Of a stretch of DNA of 64,000 nt, positions 9,311 to 17,828 are shown in pieces. The notes beneath the pieces are model-generated. The model made no database searches. It saw nothing but the letters and a program-made list of their open reading frames with translations, and was not told where the DNA came from. The DNA lies in NCBI RefSeq assembly GCF_015207875.1, contig NZ_JADEVZ010000002.1:62001-126000 (forward strand), given 5' to 3'. The position numbers were made by a program, and so were the translations under genes. How positions within the stretch are numbered: the first letter of the stretch is position 1; each line of letters starts with the position of its first letter. Origin of the DNA: Dolichospermum sp. LEGE 00240 (lineage in GTDB: Bacteria; Cyanobacteriota; Cyanobacteriia; Cyanobacteriales; Nostocaceae).

Positions 9311-9997
9311 CTATCCACAAAAACGATAACCAAAACCTCGGATAGTTTCAATTGCTTTAGAAAAACCACATTCTGATAATTTGCGTCTTAGTAATCTCAC
9401 TTGTGCAGCAACAACATTACTCACAGTATCACTTTCAAAATCCCACAATCTAGCGCGAATTTGTTCATGAGTGAGTATTTGTTGAGGATGCTGCATGAAG
9501 TATTCTAAAAGTTGAAATTCTTTAGCTGTGAGGATAATTGGTGAAGAATTTTCCGCTGCTAAATTCATAACTGAAAAATTACTATAATCTAAAATTAAAG
9601 AACCTATTTGTAACTGCGGTGGTTGAAAATTTGGTAATCTTCTTTGTAATGCTCTTACCCGCGCCAATAATTCTTCCATACCAAAGGGTTTAACAAGATA
9701 ATCATCTGCACCTGCGTCTAAACCCGTAACACGATCATTCATGCTATCTCTAGCTGTTAATAACATAATTGGTAATTGATTTTTTCGCGCTCTTAATCTT
9801 TTACACAATTCCAATCCCGACAACTTTGGTAACATCCAATCTAAAATCGCAATTTCATATCTTTGGGGTATTGACTGCAAATAATCCCAAGCAGTCTCTC
9901 CATCTTCCACCCAATCTACTATATAATCGCGTTGAATAAGAGCATTATGAATACCACTTCCTAAATCATGTTCATCTTCAACTAATAGTAACCGCAT
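9311..9997 (-). CDS. rppA: OmpR-family response regulator, RppA-like
   Basis: The receiver domain (residues 1-120) has the acidic pair in LVEDEHD, the phosphoacceptor Asp in AILDWMLPKLSG, Thr in LLTARDS and Lys in LVKPFG. The C-terminal half is a winged-helix DNA-binding domain ending in IETIRGFGYRF. The DWMLP motif and close pairing with the kinase gene match RppA of cyanobacteria, which controls photosynthesis or metal-responsive genes. I set the start at the ATG at 9997 because this gives the canonical MRLLLVEDE beginning. Starting at 10045 would translate a dispersed inverted repeat. The symbol is given by family resemblance. Confidence 0.8.
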   Translation of the reverse strand: MRLLLVEDEHDLGSGIHNALIQRDYIVDWVEDGETAWDYLQSIPQRYEIAILDWMLPKLSGLELCKRLRARKNQLPIMLLTARDSMNDRVTGLDAGADDYLVKPFGMEELLARVRALQRRLPNFQPPQLQIGSLILDYSNFSVMNLAAENSSPIILTAKEFQLLEYFMQHPQQILTHEQIRARLWDFESDTVSNVVAAQVRLLRRKLSECGFSKAIETIRGFGYRFCG

Positions 9998-10017
9998 AAC
10001 AATAATAATTAGGGTTT

Positions 10018-10256
10018 GCTGATAGCGTAGCGTGGCGTAAGCCATAAAAGTTGTCTGTGAGGGCTAGGAGTCAGGAGTCACCGAGTCAGGAGGAAGAATT
10101 AGAAGAAGAGAAGAATAGTATTAAATCTGGTCAAGTGATAGGTTTTTGCTAATTTCAACCCTTATTCCTTGCACTGATTTCACCTTTCTTACCTTCAAAC
10201 TCTTGATATATCTCAGTTCTAGGTTTATATGGCTAACGCCACGCTACGCTATCAGC
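10018..10256. repeat. 29-bp inverted repeat pair flanking the rppA upstream region
   Basis: The left arm at 10018-10046 begins GCTGATAGCGTAGCGTGGCG. The right arm at 10228-10256 is its reverse complement with about one mismatch. The arms belong to a dispersed family also seen near 23.88 kb and 31.75 kb. The 181 bases between contain GAGTCAGG short repeats and must hold whatever promoter drives rppA. Confidence 0.7.
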
Positions 10257-10292
10257 AGCCTCTAATTATATGTAAGATTGCACAGAGTAATT

Positions 10293-10373
10293 ATCATCCG
10301 CGTTTATCCGCGTTTATCTGCGTTTAATTATTCTCAAAATCCTATTCCATGCAGCTTCATTTTAATTTGGTTT
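10293..10373 (-). repeat. Dispersed repeat, copy 1 (inverted relative to 12300-12378)
   Basis: Read on the minus strand, this stretch carries 'accaaatta..atga', then 'ctgcatggaat', then a run of 'cgcagataaacgcggat' units. The same order occurs on the plus strand at 12300-12378, so purH is bracketed by an inverted pair of about 80 bases. Confidence 0.75.
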
Positions 10374-10402
10374 AAAAGTGTTTTACAAAATATTTTTAGA
10401 TT

Positions 10403-10449
10403 AAAAAACGTCTGGGAGTGTTGCCGTGTTTCCACCCCAGACGTTTTTT
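10403..10449 (-). terminator. Rho-independent terminator, bidirectional, 3' of purH
   Basis: A perfect 14-base-pair stem (AAAAAACGTCTGGG paired with CCCAGACGTTTTTT) encloses a loop of about 19 bases. Both ends have T-runs when read outward. It lies about 260 bases past the purH stop and would stop purH transcripts, and could also work in the opposite direction. Confidence 0.85.
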
Positions 10450-10534
10450 AAACTTGCTCCTCACACACAAATATAATTTATCACCCTTTTTTTGAAATGG
10501 CAAGTACCTTAGACAACAATTTTAGAAATTGCTT

Positions 10535-10697
10535 GGAACAGGGAATTGGGAATTGGGAATTGGGAATTGGGAATTGGGAATTGGGAACAGGGAATAGGGA
10601 ACAGGGAATAGGGAATAGGGAATAGGGAATAGGGAATAGGGAATAGGGAATAAGGTTTTTACCAATGACCAATGACCAATGACCAATGACCCATTAC
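10535..10697. repeat. Heptamer tandem repeats (STRR type)
   Basis: About sixteen 7-base units occur in tandem, first GGGAATT, then mixed GGGAACA and GGGAATA. A second heptamer run based on CCAATGA follows from about 10661. Such short tandem repeats are typical of Nostoc-like genomes and have no coding sense. They lie in the purH 3' untranslated zone. Confidence 0.9.
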
Positions 10698-10704
10698 CGA
10701 TTAC

Positions 10705-12228
10705 CTAATGCAAAAAGTGGCGTACACCAGTGACAACCATTAATAAACCGAGTTCATTAGCGGCTTTGATAGAATCCTTATCCTTGAGACTGCCTCCGGG
10801 TTGGACAATAGCGGTAATTCCGGCTGCGGCTGCGGCTTTGACGGTATCATCGAAGGGGAAGAAGCCGTCACTAGCGAGGAATGCTCCTTGGGCTTTTTCT
10901 CCGGCTTGTTCGAGAGCGATTTTTGTCGAACCGACACGGTTCATTTGTCCAGCACCGACACCTAAGGTTGTGCGATCGCTTGCAATGACGATAGCATTAG
11001 ATTTAACGTGCTTGCAAACTTTCCAAGCAAACAGTAATTCTGCTAACTCCCAGGGAGTGGGTTGACGTTCAGTGACAACTTGCCATTGAGTAGGATCGGC
11101 AATGATATCATCAGCAGATTGGACTAAAAACCCACCAGCTACAGCTTTCACAGTTTCCTTTGGTCCAGTCAGCAAATCTGGTAAAATCAAAACGCGGACA
11201 TTGCCTTTTTTCGTTAAAATTTCCTGAGCTTCCTCGTCACAACCAGGAGCAACCACGCACTCTAAAAATGTCTTCGTTAATTCCGTCGCTGTCGCTGCAT
11301 CAATAGGCCGATTTAAAGCCACAATACCGCCAAAAGCCGAGATGGAATCAGCATTAAAGGCTTTTTGATAAGCGTCAAAAACTGTGCCTGCTTCCGCAGT
11401 TCCACAGGGATTAGTATGTTTGATAATTGTCGCCGCAGGACTGGCTGTAAATTCAGCAATTATCCGCCGTGCGGCTTCCAGATCTACCAAATTATTGTAA
11501 CTGAGTTCCTTTCCTTGCAGTTTTGTCGCTGCTGTCCAACCTGTGGGGGTACTTCCTGTTTGATACCATGCTGCGGGTTGGTGGGGATTTTCTCCATAAC
11601 GCAAAGATTGGAGTTGTGTACCAGAAATAGTAAATTCTTGTGCTTGTGTGCCAGCTAAATAAGCAGCGATCGCATTATCATAACTAGCAGTATGTAAAAA
11701 TCCCTTTAAAGCGCATTTTTGGCGAAACTCTAAAGATGCCTCTCCATTTTGGTGTAATTCTTGCAAATACTCACCATATTGGGCAGGATCACATAATACC
11801 GTCAAATGAGCGTAATTTTTGGAAGAAGCCCTTAACATAGCCGGTCCACCAATATCAATTTGTTCCACCGCGTCAGCTAAAGTCACACCTGGTTTCGCAA
11901 TGGTTTCCGCAAAAGGATAAAGATTGACAACGACTAAATCAATGGGACGAATTTGATTATTTTCCAAATCCGTGACATCTTGCGCCACATCTCGCCGTGC
12001 TAAAATCCCCCCATGAATGCGAGGATGAAGAGTTTTCACCCGACCGCCTAAAATTTCCGGTGAACCCGTATAATCAGAAACCTTAGTAACTGGTATTCCC
12101 GCATCTTTCAGGGTTTTGGCTGTTCCCCCACTGCTGATGATATCAAAGCCAAATTCTTCAACCAAACTCCGGGCTAAATCAATTACACCAGTTTTATTAG
12201 ATACACTCAGCAGGGCTAAACGCGCCAT
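10705..12228 (-). CDS. purH: Bifunctional AICAR formyltransferase / IMP cyclohydrolase
   Basis: PurH carries out the last two steps of purine synthesis, AICAR to FAICAR to IMP, in the cytoplasm. The N-terminal cyclohydrolase (MGS-like) part has SSGGTAKTLKDAGIPV and GGRVKTLHPRIHGG. The C-terminal transformylase has LRYGENPHQPAAWY, IIKHTNPCG and SNAIVIASDRTTLGVGAGQMNRV. The 507-residue length is normal and the ATG start is clear. It is flanked by an inverted pair of dispersed repeats and ended by a strong terminator, so it appears to be a single-gene transcription unit. Confidence 0.98.
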   Translation of the reverse strand: MARLALLSVSNKTGVIDLARSLVEEFGFDIISSGGTAKTLKDAGIPVTKVSDYTGSPEILGGRVKTLHPRIHGGILARRDVAQDVTDLENNQIRPIDLVVVNLYPFAETIAKPGVTLADAVEQIDIGGPAMLRASSKNYAHLTVLCDPAQYGEYLQELHQNGEASLEFRQKCALKGFLHTASYDNAIAAYLAGTQAQEFTISGTQLQSLRYGENPHQPAAWYQTGSTPTGWTAATKLQGKELSYNNLVDLEAARRIIAEFTASPAATIIKHTNPCGTAEAGTVFDAYQKAFNADSISAFGGIVALNRPIDAATATELTKTFLECVVAPGCDEEAQEILTKKGNVRVLILPDLLTGPKETVKAVAGGFLVQSADDIIADPTQWQVVTERQPTPWELAELLFAWKVCKHVKSNAIVIASDRTTLGVGAGQMNRVGSTKIALEQAGEKAQGAFLASDGFFPFDDTVKAAAAAGITAIVQPGGSLKDKDSIKAANELGLLMVVTGVRHFLH

Positions 12229-12545
12229 AATTCCCTAGATTCCTTTGGACTAAATTGCAAACAGAAGAACATTTTACCGAAAGGGTGTTAAAAGTTCATA
12301 CCAAATTAAGATGAAACTGCATGGAATCAGATTTATAAGATAATTAAACGCAGATGAACGCAGATAAACGCGGATGAATGAATTTGATGATTCCGTGCCG
12401 CCTCACATAAAAATCATCTAAAATAATTAGGGCTTTAACCTCAGAAAACTGGATAATTCGGGCAGAATCCAAACAAAGTTATTATGAATAGTGTATAGAA
12501 AACCGGACTTGTACTAGCTTCGGTCTCAATAGCAAAGGTTTAGAG
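12229..12545. repeat. Intergenic region with dispersed repeat copy 2 (12300-12378)
   Basis: Bases 12300-12378 repeat the stretch at 10293-10373 in opposite orientation, including 'ctgcatggaat' and three 'cgcaga/cgcgga' units. The rest of the 317 bases should contain the promoters of purH (leftward) and the site-2 protease gene (rightward). No motif stands out. Confidence 0.7.
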
Positions 12546-14021
12546 ATGTTTACTTCATCGGAAACTCCTATAATTGCAGCCATTGTGCTGATAGCGTCCG
12601 GCATTTTAGGCTGGGGCTTTTATCGTGCCAGACCTTTTGGTAAACTAGGCATCCTCGCCTGGTTACAATCAGTTGTCTTAATGACTCCCTGGCTTTTGTT
12701 CTTTGGATTATTTGCCGCTGGGATTTATATCAATATTGTTGGTATCTTGTTCCTGGTGGTAGCTTCCGCTGGATTGTATATTTTCCTGGGTAGAAAATTA
12801 CGGGAAGCAGGTCAAGATGCTATTCTCAAGCAACGGGCAACAGAGCGACTTGCAGCCCAAGGTGATAAAGATAGTTCCGTTACAGTCCCAGAACTACAAT
12901 TAGAACCAACGCCCATACCCGAAGCAGATTTAAGTCTGATTAGAGGTATTTTTGGCATTGACACATTTTTTGCCACAGAAACTATTCCCTACCAAGAAGG
13001 AGTGGTTTTTAAAGGCAACTTACGCGGAGAACCAGAAGCCGTTCATAACCGACTGACAAAAAGTTTACAGGAACGCTTAGAAGATAAATATCGCCTATTT
13101 TTGGTAGAAAATACTGACGGTAAACCTGTCATCATTATTCTCCCTAGCCGCACAGACCCTCAACGCGCCCAGTTAGCACAAAAAGCTTTTGCAGTGATTT
13201 TGTTGATAGCAACTATCGCCACAAGCTTGGAAGTGGGGGGTATATTACAGAATTTCGATTTATTTAGCAACCCTGAACGCTTTGCAGAAGCTTTACCTAT
13301 TGCTTTGGGTTTATCGGTAATTTTGATCTCTCACGAAGTTGGACATTGGTTATTGGCGCGTCGTCACCAAGTCAAATTAAGTTGGCCGTTCTTTTTACCA
13401 GCGGTGCAAATTGGTTCTTTTGGGGCAATTACTAGGTTTGAATCCCTTGTCCCTAGCCGTAAAGCCTTATTTGATATTGCTTTGGCAGGACCGGCTTTTG
13501 GGGGGATTACTTCTTTGTTATTGCTGGTGATAGGGTTGCTACTTTCTCACCCAGGGAGTTTATTCCAATTACCCAATCAGTTTTTTCAAGGTTCAATTTT
13601 AGTCGGTAGTTTGGCACGGGTTGTCCTGGGTTCGGCTTTACAGTCTCCGGTGGTGAATATTCATCCTTTAGTAGTTATTGGTTGGTTGGGATTAGTTATC
13701 ACTGCGTTGAATTTAATGCCCGCTGGCCAATTGGACGGGGGGCGAATTGTGCAAGCAATTTATGGACGCAAAACCGCAGGAAGAACTACTTTTGCGACGA
13801 TAGTTTTACTGGCTATTGTATCATTAGGTAATCCTTTGGCGATGTATTGGGCAATTGTGATTTTGTTTTTACAACGGGATTTAGAACGCCCTAGTTTGAA
13901 TGAAATTAGTGAACCAGATGATGCTAGGGCGGCTTTATGTCTTTTGGCGTTGTTTTTAATGATTGCTACTCTTTTACCTTTAACTCCGGCTTTGGCTGGG
14001 CGTTTGGGTATCGGTAGTTAG
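12546..14021 (+). CDS. Site-2 protease family (M50) membrane metalloprotease
   Basis: This 491-residue intramembrane protease has zinc ligands in ISHEVGHWLLARR (HExxH) and a third ligand in NLMPAGQLDGGR. Two membrane helices lie near the N-terminus. A soluble region follows at residues about 110-210, rich in FKGNLRGEP and RLEDKYRLFL motifs, and then the catalytic membrane core. This layout matches EGY1-like proteases of cyanobacteria and chloroplasts rather than the RseP type with PDZ domains. The expected role is regulated cleavage of membrane proteins. It begins with ATG and is alone in its transcription unit, facing a convergent glycosidase gene. Confidence 0.9.
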   Translation: MFTSSETPIIAAIVLIASGILGWGFYRARPFGKLGILAWLQSVVLMTPWLLFFGLFAAGIYINIVGILFLVVASAGLYIFLGRKLREAGQDAILKQRATERLAAQGDKDSSVTVPELQLEPTPIPEADLSLIRGIFGIDTFFATETIPYQEGVVFKGNLRGEPEAVHNRLTKSLQERLEDKYRLFLVENTDGKPVIIILPSRTDPQRAQLAQKAFAVILLIATIATSLEVGGILQNFDLFSNPERFAEALPIALGLSVILISHEVGHWLLARRHQVKLSWPFFLPAVQIGSFGAITRFESLVPSRKALFDIALAGPAFGGITSLLLLVIGLLLSHPGSLFQLPNQFFQGSILVGSLARVVLGSALQSPVVNIHPLVVIGWLGLVITALNLMPAGQLDGGRIVQAIYGRKTAGRTTFATIVLLAIVSLGNPLAMYWAIVILFLQRDLERPSLNEISEPDDARAALCLLALFLMIATLLPLTPALAGRLGIGS

Positions 14022-14060
14022 GAATTTTGGCGTTGCTGAATAAAGGTATGAATTTATCTC

Positions 14061-14084
14061 ACGCAGAGACGCAGAGGCGCAGAG
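14061..14084. repeat. ACGCAGAGGCGC dispersed repeat
   Basis: A short copy of the 'acgcagag(a/g)cgcag' family common in Nostocales. Other copies in this window lie near 2430, 6558, 39100, 51255 and 61988. It has no coding role. Confidence 0.8.
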
Positions 14085-14146
14085 ATCAAGAGTTCCAGAG
14101 ATGGAATTTTTTAGTTTCATACATCAATTCAGCAATGTCAGATTTT

Positions 14147-15364
14147 TTAAGGTTTCCAGTTTGCTAATAGGTTGGGGTAATTGGTGGGTGTGGGGAAGAT
14201 TTTTTGCCATGTTTGTTGGCGTTGTTGGGGGTTTTCTTGGCTCATGTTCCAGAGGGTTTCGTAGAAGAAGAAGGAAACACCAGCAAATTTTCTCTCTCGC
14301 ACTTTCTCTATTTGGGTTTGAATTTGTGTCATGGGAACTGAGCGATTTTTTAACCCACTTAAAATGCCAATGCTGACGGGAATATGAGTTTGGGCTAATT
14401 TGACTTCGGGATATTCTAATTCGCTGATAAAGACGTTTAAATCATTACGATAAATTTGTAAAACTAGGTCTTCGACTATTCCCATTCTTTCCCATTTCTG
14501 CCAATCGGCAAGGAAGTATTCGTAGGAAAACCGCTGGGGATTAGGAGCGACAGAAACGATACAATCTTTTTTATTTGCTTTAATTGCTGTAAATACTCGC
14601 TTCATGAAATCGGTGATTTTGTTGGCTCGCCAATTTACCCATTTTGGATTTTTGAAGTCTGCGGGGGGAAGTTTTCCTTGGTGTTCTTTTTTGTATAATG
14701 CTGTGGTGTAGGCATCATATCCTAGTTCTGATGGTAAGCCGAAATGGTCATCAAATTGAATGCCATCAATGTCATAGTTTTTGACTATTTCTACTATCAA
14801 ATCTTGAATAAATTGTTGCACTTCGGGACGAAAGGGATTTAACCAAACTCGGTTATGTATGCCTTCTTTGACTATTTTTGTGCCATCTCTGCGGTTGGTG
14901 AGCCAAGTAGGACGATTTTTTGCTAAAAGGGAATCAGCAGGTGCCATGAAGCCAAATTCAAACCAGGGAATGACTGTTAAATTTTGTTTATGTCCCTCGC
15001 TGACTATTTCTTTGAGCATATCTCGCTTTTGCAGTCCGGGGGTGGGGTCTACTGCTTTACCGATGATTTTGGCGGCAACTTTGCTAGGATAAAGGGTGTA
15101 TCCCCAATTCCAGACGGCGGGATAAACGGTGTTAAAGTTGAGTTGGTGTAATGTTCGTAAACTTTGTTTTAGGCGATCGCTCTCAAATAAAACGTCACTA
15201 TCAATATTTGTTAACCATACTCCCCGTAATTCGGTGGATTTGGGAATTTGAGCATTTAGGGGGAGTGATAGCATGATGGATGCAACCATACTCACGGCTA
15301 TCATAACTGCTAAAAATCCCAGTTTTCTAGTTTGACGCTGCCATTTGATCACTATTTTCTCCAT
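14147..15364 (-). CDS. Glycoside hydrolase family 10-like (GHL10) secreted protein
   Basis: This protein of the DUF187/GHL10 family has a TIM barrel. It shows ELRGVWLTNIDSDVLF, LNFNTVYPAVWNWGYTLYPS and, near the catalytic centre, YDIDGIQFDDHFGLP. A later CIVSVAPNPQRFSYE also fits. An N-terminal hydrophobic stretch (FLAVMIAVSMVASIMLSLPL) ending in NAQ is a signal peptide or anchor, so it should act in the periplasm or envelope on glycans. I chose the ATG at 15364. A TTG at 15442 would overlap the thiS stop and add 26 residues before the signal. It lies directly downstream of thiS. The substrate is unknown. Confidence 0.85.
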   Translation of the reverse strand: MEKIVIKWQRQTRKLGFLAVMIAVSMVASIMLSLPLNAQIPKSTELRGVWLTNIDSDVLFESDRLKQSLRTLHQLNFNTVYPAVWNWGYTLYPSKVAAKIIGKAVDPTPGLQKRDMLKEIVSEGHKQNLTVIPWFEFGFMAPADSLLAKNRPTWLTNRRDGTKIVKEGIHNRVWLNPFRPEVQQFIQDLIVEIVKNYDIDGIQFDDHFGLPSELGYDAYTTALYKKEHQGKLPPADFKNPKWVNWRANKITDFMKRVFTAIKANKKDCIVSVAPNPQRFSYEYFLADWQKWERMGIVEDLVLQIYRNDLNVFISELEYPEVKLAQTHIPVSIGILSGLKNRSVPMTQIQTQIEKVRERKFAGVSFFFYETLWNMSQENPQQRQQTWQKIFPTPTNYPNLLANWKP

Positions 15365-15428
15365 CGCTGATTCTGTGTTGATTCCTGGTTTATTTGATGG
15401 TGTGCAGTTGGGAGAGAAAAGCGTGGAA

Positions 15429-15641
15429 TTAACCACCACCAACGATTGTGACTACTTCTAGGCGATCGCCATTTTTGATTTGAGTTTCTAACCAAAATTG
15501 ACGATGTAAGATTTCACCGTTGTATTCTACTGCGATTAAGCGCAGATTAAAACCTAACTGTTGGAGTAATTCGGGTAAAGCAGTTGGGGATACACAGTTG
15601 CGGGGTTCTCCGTTGACTAGGAGATTAATTTGATTGGACAT
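15429..15641 (-). CDS. thiS: Sulfur carrier protein ThiS
   Basis: This 70-residue ubiquitin-like protein ends in VTIVGGG, providing the C-terminal Gly-Gly that carries thiocarboxylate sulfur for thiazole formation in thiamine synthesis. It starts NQINLLVNGEPRNC as typical ThiS proteins do, and has the ALPELLQQLG helix and GDRLEVVTIV strand. The start is ATG. It is on the same strand as thiE, 0.8 kb further on, with a hicBA module lying between them. In many cyanobacteria thiE and thiS are close neighbours, so the toxin-antitoxin genes probably inserted into a thi pair. Confidence 0.93.
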   Translation of the reverse strand: MSNQINLLVNGEPRNCVSPTALPELLQQLGFNLRLIAVEYNGEILHRQFWLETQIKNGDRLEVVTIVGGG

Positions 15642-15763
15642 GGAGAAAAAATTTGAATTTAAGAGTTATAAAAATAATAATCTAGTCAGAATCAGGATGT
15701 CTAGGATGCAATAGGGATTTTATCACCAATTCTCAAAACCTTTAAATACATTTACTGAGAATA

Positions 15764-16091
15764 TTAAATATCATCTTCACTGAGATTAGCTACTTTTAGA
15801 AAATGCCGTAATAGTCCAGGTTTTAGTGATTGATTCCCATGAATAGGAACAGAAATTCGGGCTGGATTATCGGATTTACCGTAGATATGATGGCTACCAT
15901 TAATGCGGAGAAGTTGCCATCCTTGAGACTCTAAGTAGGTGAACACAATAAAACCAAACTGTGTAAAGAAACGTAAAATCGCCCAAACCCTCTTCACTCT
16001 TGCCTCTTGCCTCTTGCCTTGCCATAACGACAATTTTCAACGCCAACCTACTTAATACTTTAGCCAAATTTTTTCCGGAAATTGATTTCAT
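15764..16091 (-). pseudogene. hicA toxin gene disrupted by a miniature element
   Basis: The 5' part encodes MKSISGKNLAKVL, the usual start of HicA. The 3' part encodes ESQGWQLLRINGSHHIY followed by ISVPIHGNQSLKPGLL, containing the catalytic His of the dsRBD-like HicA mRNA interferase. Between them lies a 119-base element (15934-16052) plus a 2-base TA duplication, 121 bases in all, which shifts the frame. Removing it rejoins KVL to ESQGW exactly. The toxin is therefore dead or makes an abnormal protein. A longer frame that starts inside the element (to 16033) reads through the toxin core, so a chimeric product cannot be ruled out. Confidence 0.85.
15934..16052 (-). mobile_element. MITE-like element with AGTAGGT/ACCTACT ends, in hicA
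   Basis: The 119-base element starts AGTAGG and ends CCTACT, with TA on both sides as target duplication, as expected for IS630/Tc1-mariner-type MITEs. One end reads AGTAGGTTGGCGTTGAAAAT inward and the other AGTAGGTGAACACAAT. A second full copy is at 62053-62164, with partial copies at 45817 and 49773. It has no transposase gene. Confidence 0.85.
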
Positions 16092-16129
16092 ACAGCAATT
16101 TCTAATATTTGAGCAGATTCATCCAGTTC

Positions 16130-16342
16130 TCATGAATCAACATCAACGAGTAAACAACCTTCAACGGCTTCATATATATTTTGTAGTAATTCTTCAAAAG
16201 TATCTCCCTGGGTAGCACAACCAGGAATAGCAGGAACTTCTGCCCAGTAACCTGTTTCTTCTTTGTGAATAATGACTTTTATTTTGATGGTTTGAAGGTG
16301 ATGATCTAAACAATTATATATTACAGCAATTCTCGTTCTCAT
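16130..16342 (-). CDS. HicB-family antitoxin
   Basis: This short HicB partial RNase H-fold protein contains [21 protein letters not shown] followed by [20 protein letters not shown], the hallmark of HicB antitoxins. It is 70 residues when begun at the ATG at 16342, though typical short HicB proteins begin about at TIKIKV, so the first 15-20 residues may be extra. It lies 38 bases upstream of hicA on the same strand. Because the toxin gene is interrupted, the antitoxin may now be kept without its partner or may counter another HicA, such as the orphan at 45.6 kb. No C-terminal DNA-binding domain is visible. Confidence 0.8.
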   Translation of the reverse strand: MRTRIAVIYNCLDHHLQTIKIKVIIHKEETGYWAEVPAIPGCATQGDTFEELLQNIYEAVEGCLLVDVDS

Positions 16343-16462
16343 GATATATGATGGAGGGCGCAGGCCCTGCGCCCCTACGGGTTTTGTGATAAAAACCGTA
16401 CTTCATAACATCAGAAAGTGCTTTAATAGTATCCCTTTGTTTAATCCGATTTTTCTTCTTTT

Positions 16463-17500
16463 CTATTTAATTCGGTGCAGTTGGGAAAGAAAATACTGAG
16501 TTGCTAGGGTAGGTTGATCTGATTCGATGAGCGATCGCACTACAGCTACTCGTTGCGCTCCTGCATTCATCACATCATTCAAATTACTCATATCTATTCC
16601 CCCAATCGCAAACCAGGGAATTTGACAATTTTGGGAAACATACTTCACATATTCTAACCCCGCTGCGGCTTTACCCGCTTTTGTCGGTGTTTCATACACA
16701 GGTCCCACACCAATATAATCTGCTCCTTCGGCAATTGCCCCTTGCATTTCTTGGGGATTTGTGGTAGAGCGTCCGATGATGCGCTGACTTCCTAGTAATT
16801 GACGCGCTACAGCAATGGGCATATCCTGTTGTCCCAAATGGACACCATCAGCATCCACCGCCAAAGCCAAATCTACCCGATCATTAATAATGAATAAAGC
16901 ACCGTAATGGTGACATAATTCCCGCAGTTTTGTCGCCCGTTCTAAGCGGACTAAATCATCAGCGGTCTTTTCCCGATACTGTAACAGAGTTAAACCCCCT
17001 TGAAGGGCTGCTTCGGCAATGGCGAATAAATTATCTGTAGGAGATGTTACCAGATATAAATGCGATCGCCATAATAACTGATGACGCTGATAACCCAGCA
17101 AATTACTTTCTAGGGTATAAACCTGATAACGCATTTGCTTACAAGCCCCTCCCATATTTTCGTGATAAAGCTTGCCATACTCTTCTAATACCCGCAATGC
17201 TTCCTGCACACGGCAAAAATTAGCCTGTAATAGCGATGTAATATCAGCCCGTTGTTCCTCTTGGGGGTGACTTAAATCCGTTCCTGGATCACCTGGTGTA
17301 TCGCGGGCTGCGCGGATTTCTGCCGTATGCCAAGCTCCCAACTCTTGGCGCAAGTGTTTACATATACCTGAAAACTGGGAATTACTTAAACCAAACCGAC
17401 ACCATTCTTCAATAATTCGCAACCCTTCACGAGCGCGATCTAAATTAGCATCTAAAATGCGATAAACAGTTTGTTGTGTGTGACTATGGGCTGAAACCAT
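16463..17500 (-). CDS. thiE: Thiamine phosphate synthase (long cyanobacterial form)
   Basis: This 345-residue two-domain protein has ThiE in its C-terminal half (from about residue 140). ThiE joins the pyrimidine and thiazole halves of thiamine. Its motifs include LLQYREKTADD, FIINDRVDLALAVDADGVHLGQQDMP, IIGRSTTNPQEM and GADYIGVGPVYETPTK. The N-terminal domain (RILDANLDRAREGLRIIEEWCRF) is helical and typical of cyanobacterial ThiE, where E. coli ThiE has none. The ATG start gives the usual length. It is followed by the hicBA module and thiS on the same strand. Confidence 0.95.
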   Translation of the reverse strand: MVSAHSHTQQTVYRILDANLDRAREGLRIIEEWCRFGLSNSQFSGICKHLRQELGAWHTAEIRAARDTPGDPGTDLSHPQEEQRADITSLLQANFCRVQEALRVLEEYGKLYHENMGGACKQMRYQVYTLESNLLGYQRHQLLWRSHLYLVTSPTDNLFAIAEAALQGGLTLLQYREKTADDLVRLERATKLRELCHHYGALFIINDRVDLALAVDADGVHLGQQDMPIAVARQLLGSQRIIGRSTTNPQEMQGAIAEGADYIGVGPVYETPTKAGKAAAGLEYVKYVSQNCQIPWFAIGGIDMSNLNDVMNAGAQRVAVVRSLIESDQPTLATQYFLSQLHRIK

Positions 17501-17828
17501 TACAAAACCTCATTTTTAATGTTTTTATAGTAATAGCCAGCTTGATTCATATTTTAATATTTTGATTATTAAATATTTGCTAACTAATCGCGGTCAATTT
17601 GTCAAGATCCCCGTAACATCGTGGAAATGCCACTATATAGGGCTTGCTGAAAAAGTTATCTGTGAGGGCTAGGACGGATAAAGAAGAAATGAACCACGAA
17701 GGACGCAAAGAGCGCGAAGGAAGAAGGAAGAAGGAAAAATTTATTTACCCGTTAATTAGTTCTTGACATTCCCATATTAACAATAAAGCGATTGGTGATT
17801 GGTCAAACAACGAACAACTGACAACTGA
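17501..17828. other. Intergenic region with dispersed repeat fragments
   Basis: The 328 bases contain a 'gttatctgtgagggctagga' segment matching the one at 10048-10068, then a 'gaaccacgaaggacgcaaag' segment of the family that also encodes the N-terminus of the RppB-like kinase. No gene or RNA is apparent. Confidence 0.6.

Noticed and set aside
9998-10045. Longer start for the RppA-like regulator.
   Set aside because: The extra 16 residues are encoded partly by a dispersed repeat and would precede the canonical receiver start.
10457-10468. CTCCTCACAC motif resembling the single-stranded core of the cyanobacterial sRNA Yfr1.
   Set aside because: Yfr1 needs a hairpin on both sides with a 3' terminator. 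Here only the upstream purH terminator stem is present and nothing pairs downstream, so I treat the match as chance.
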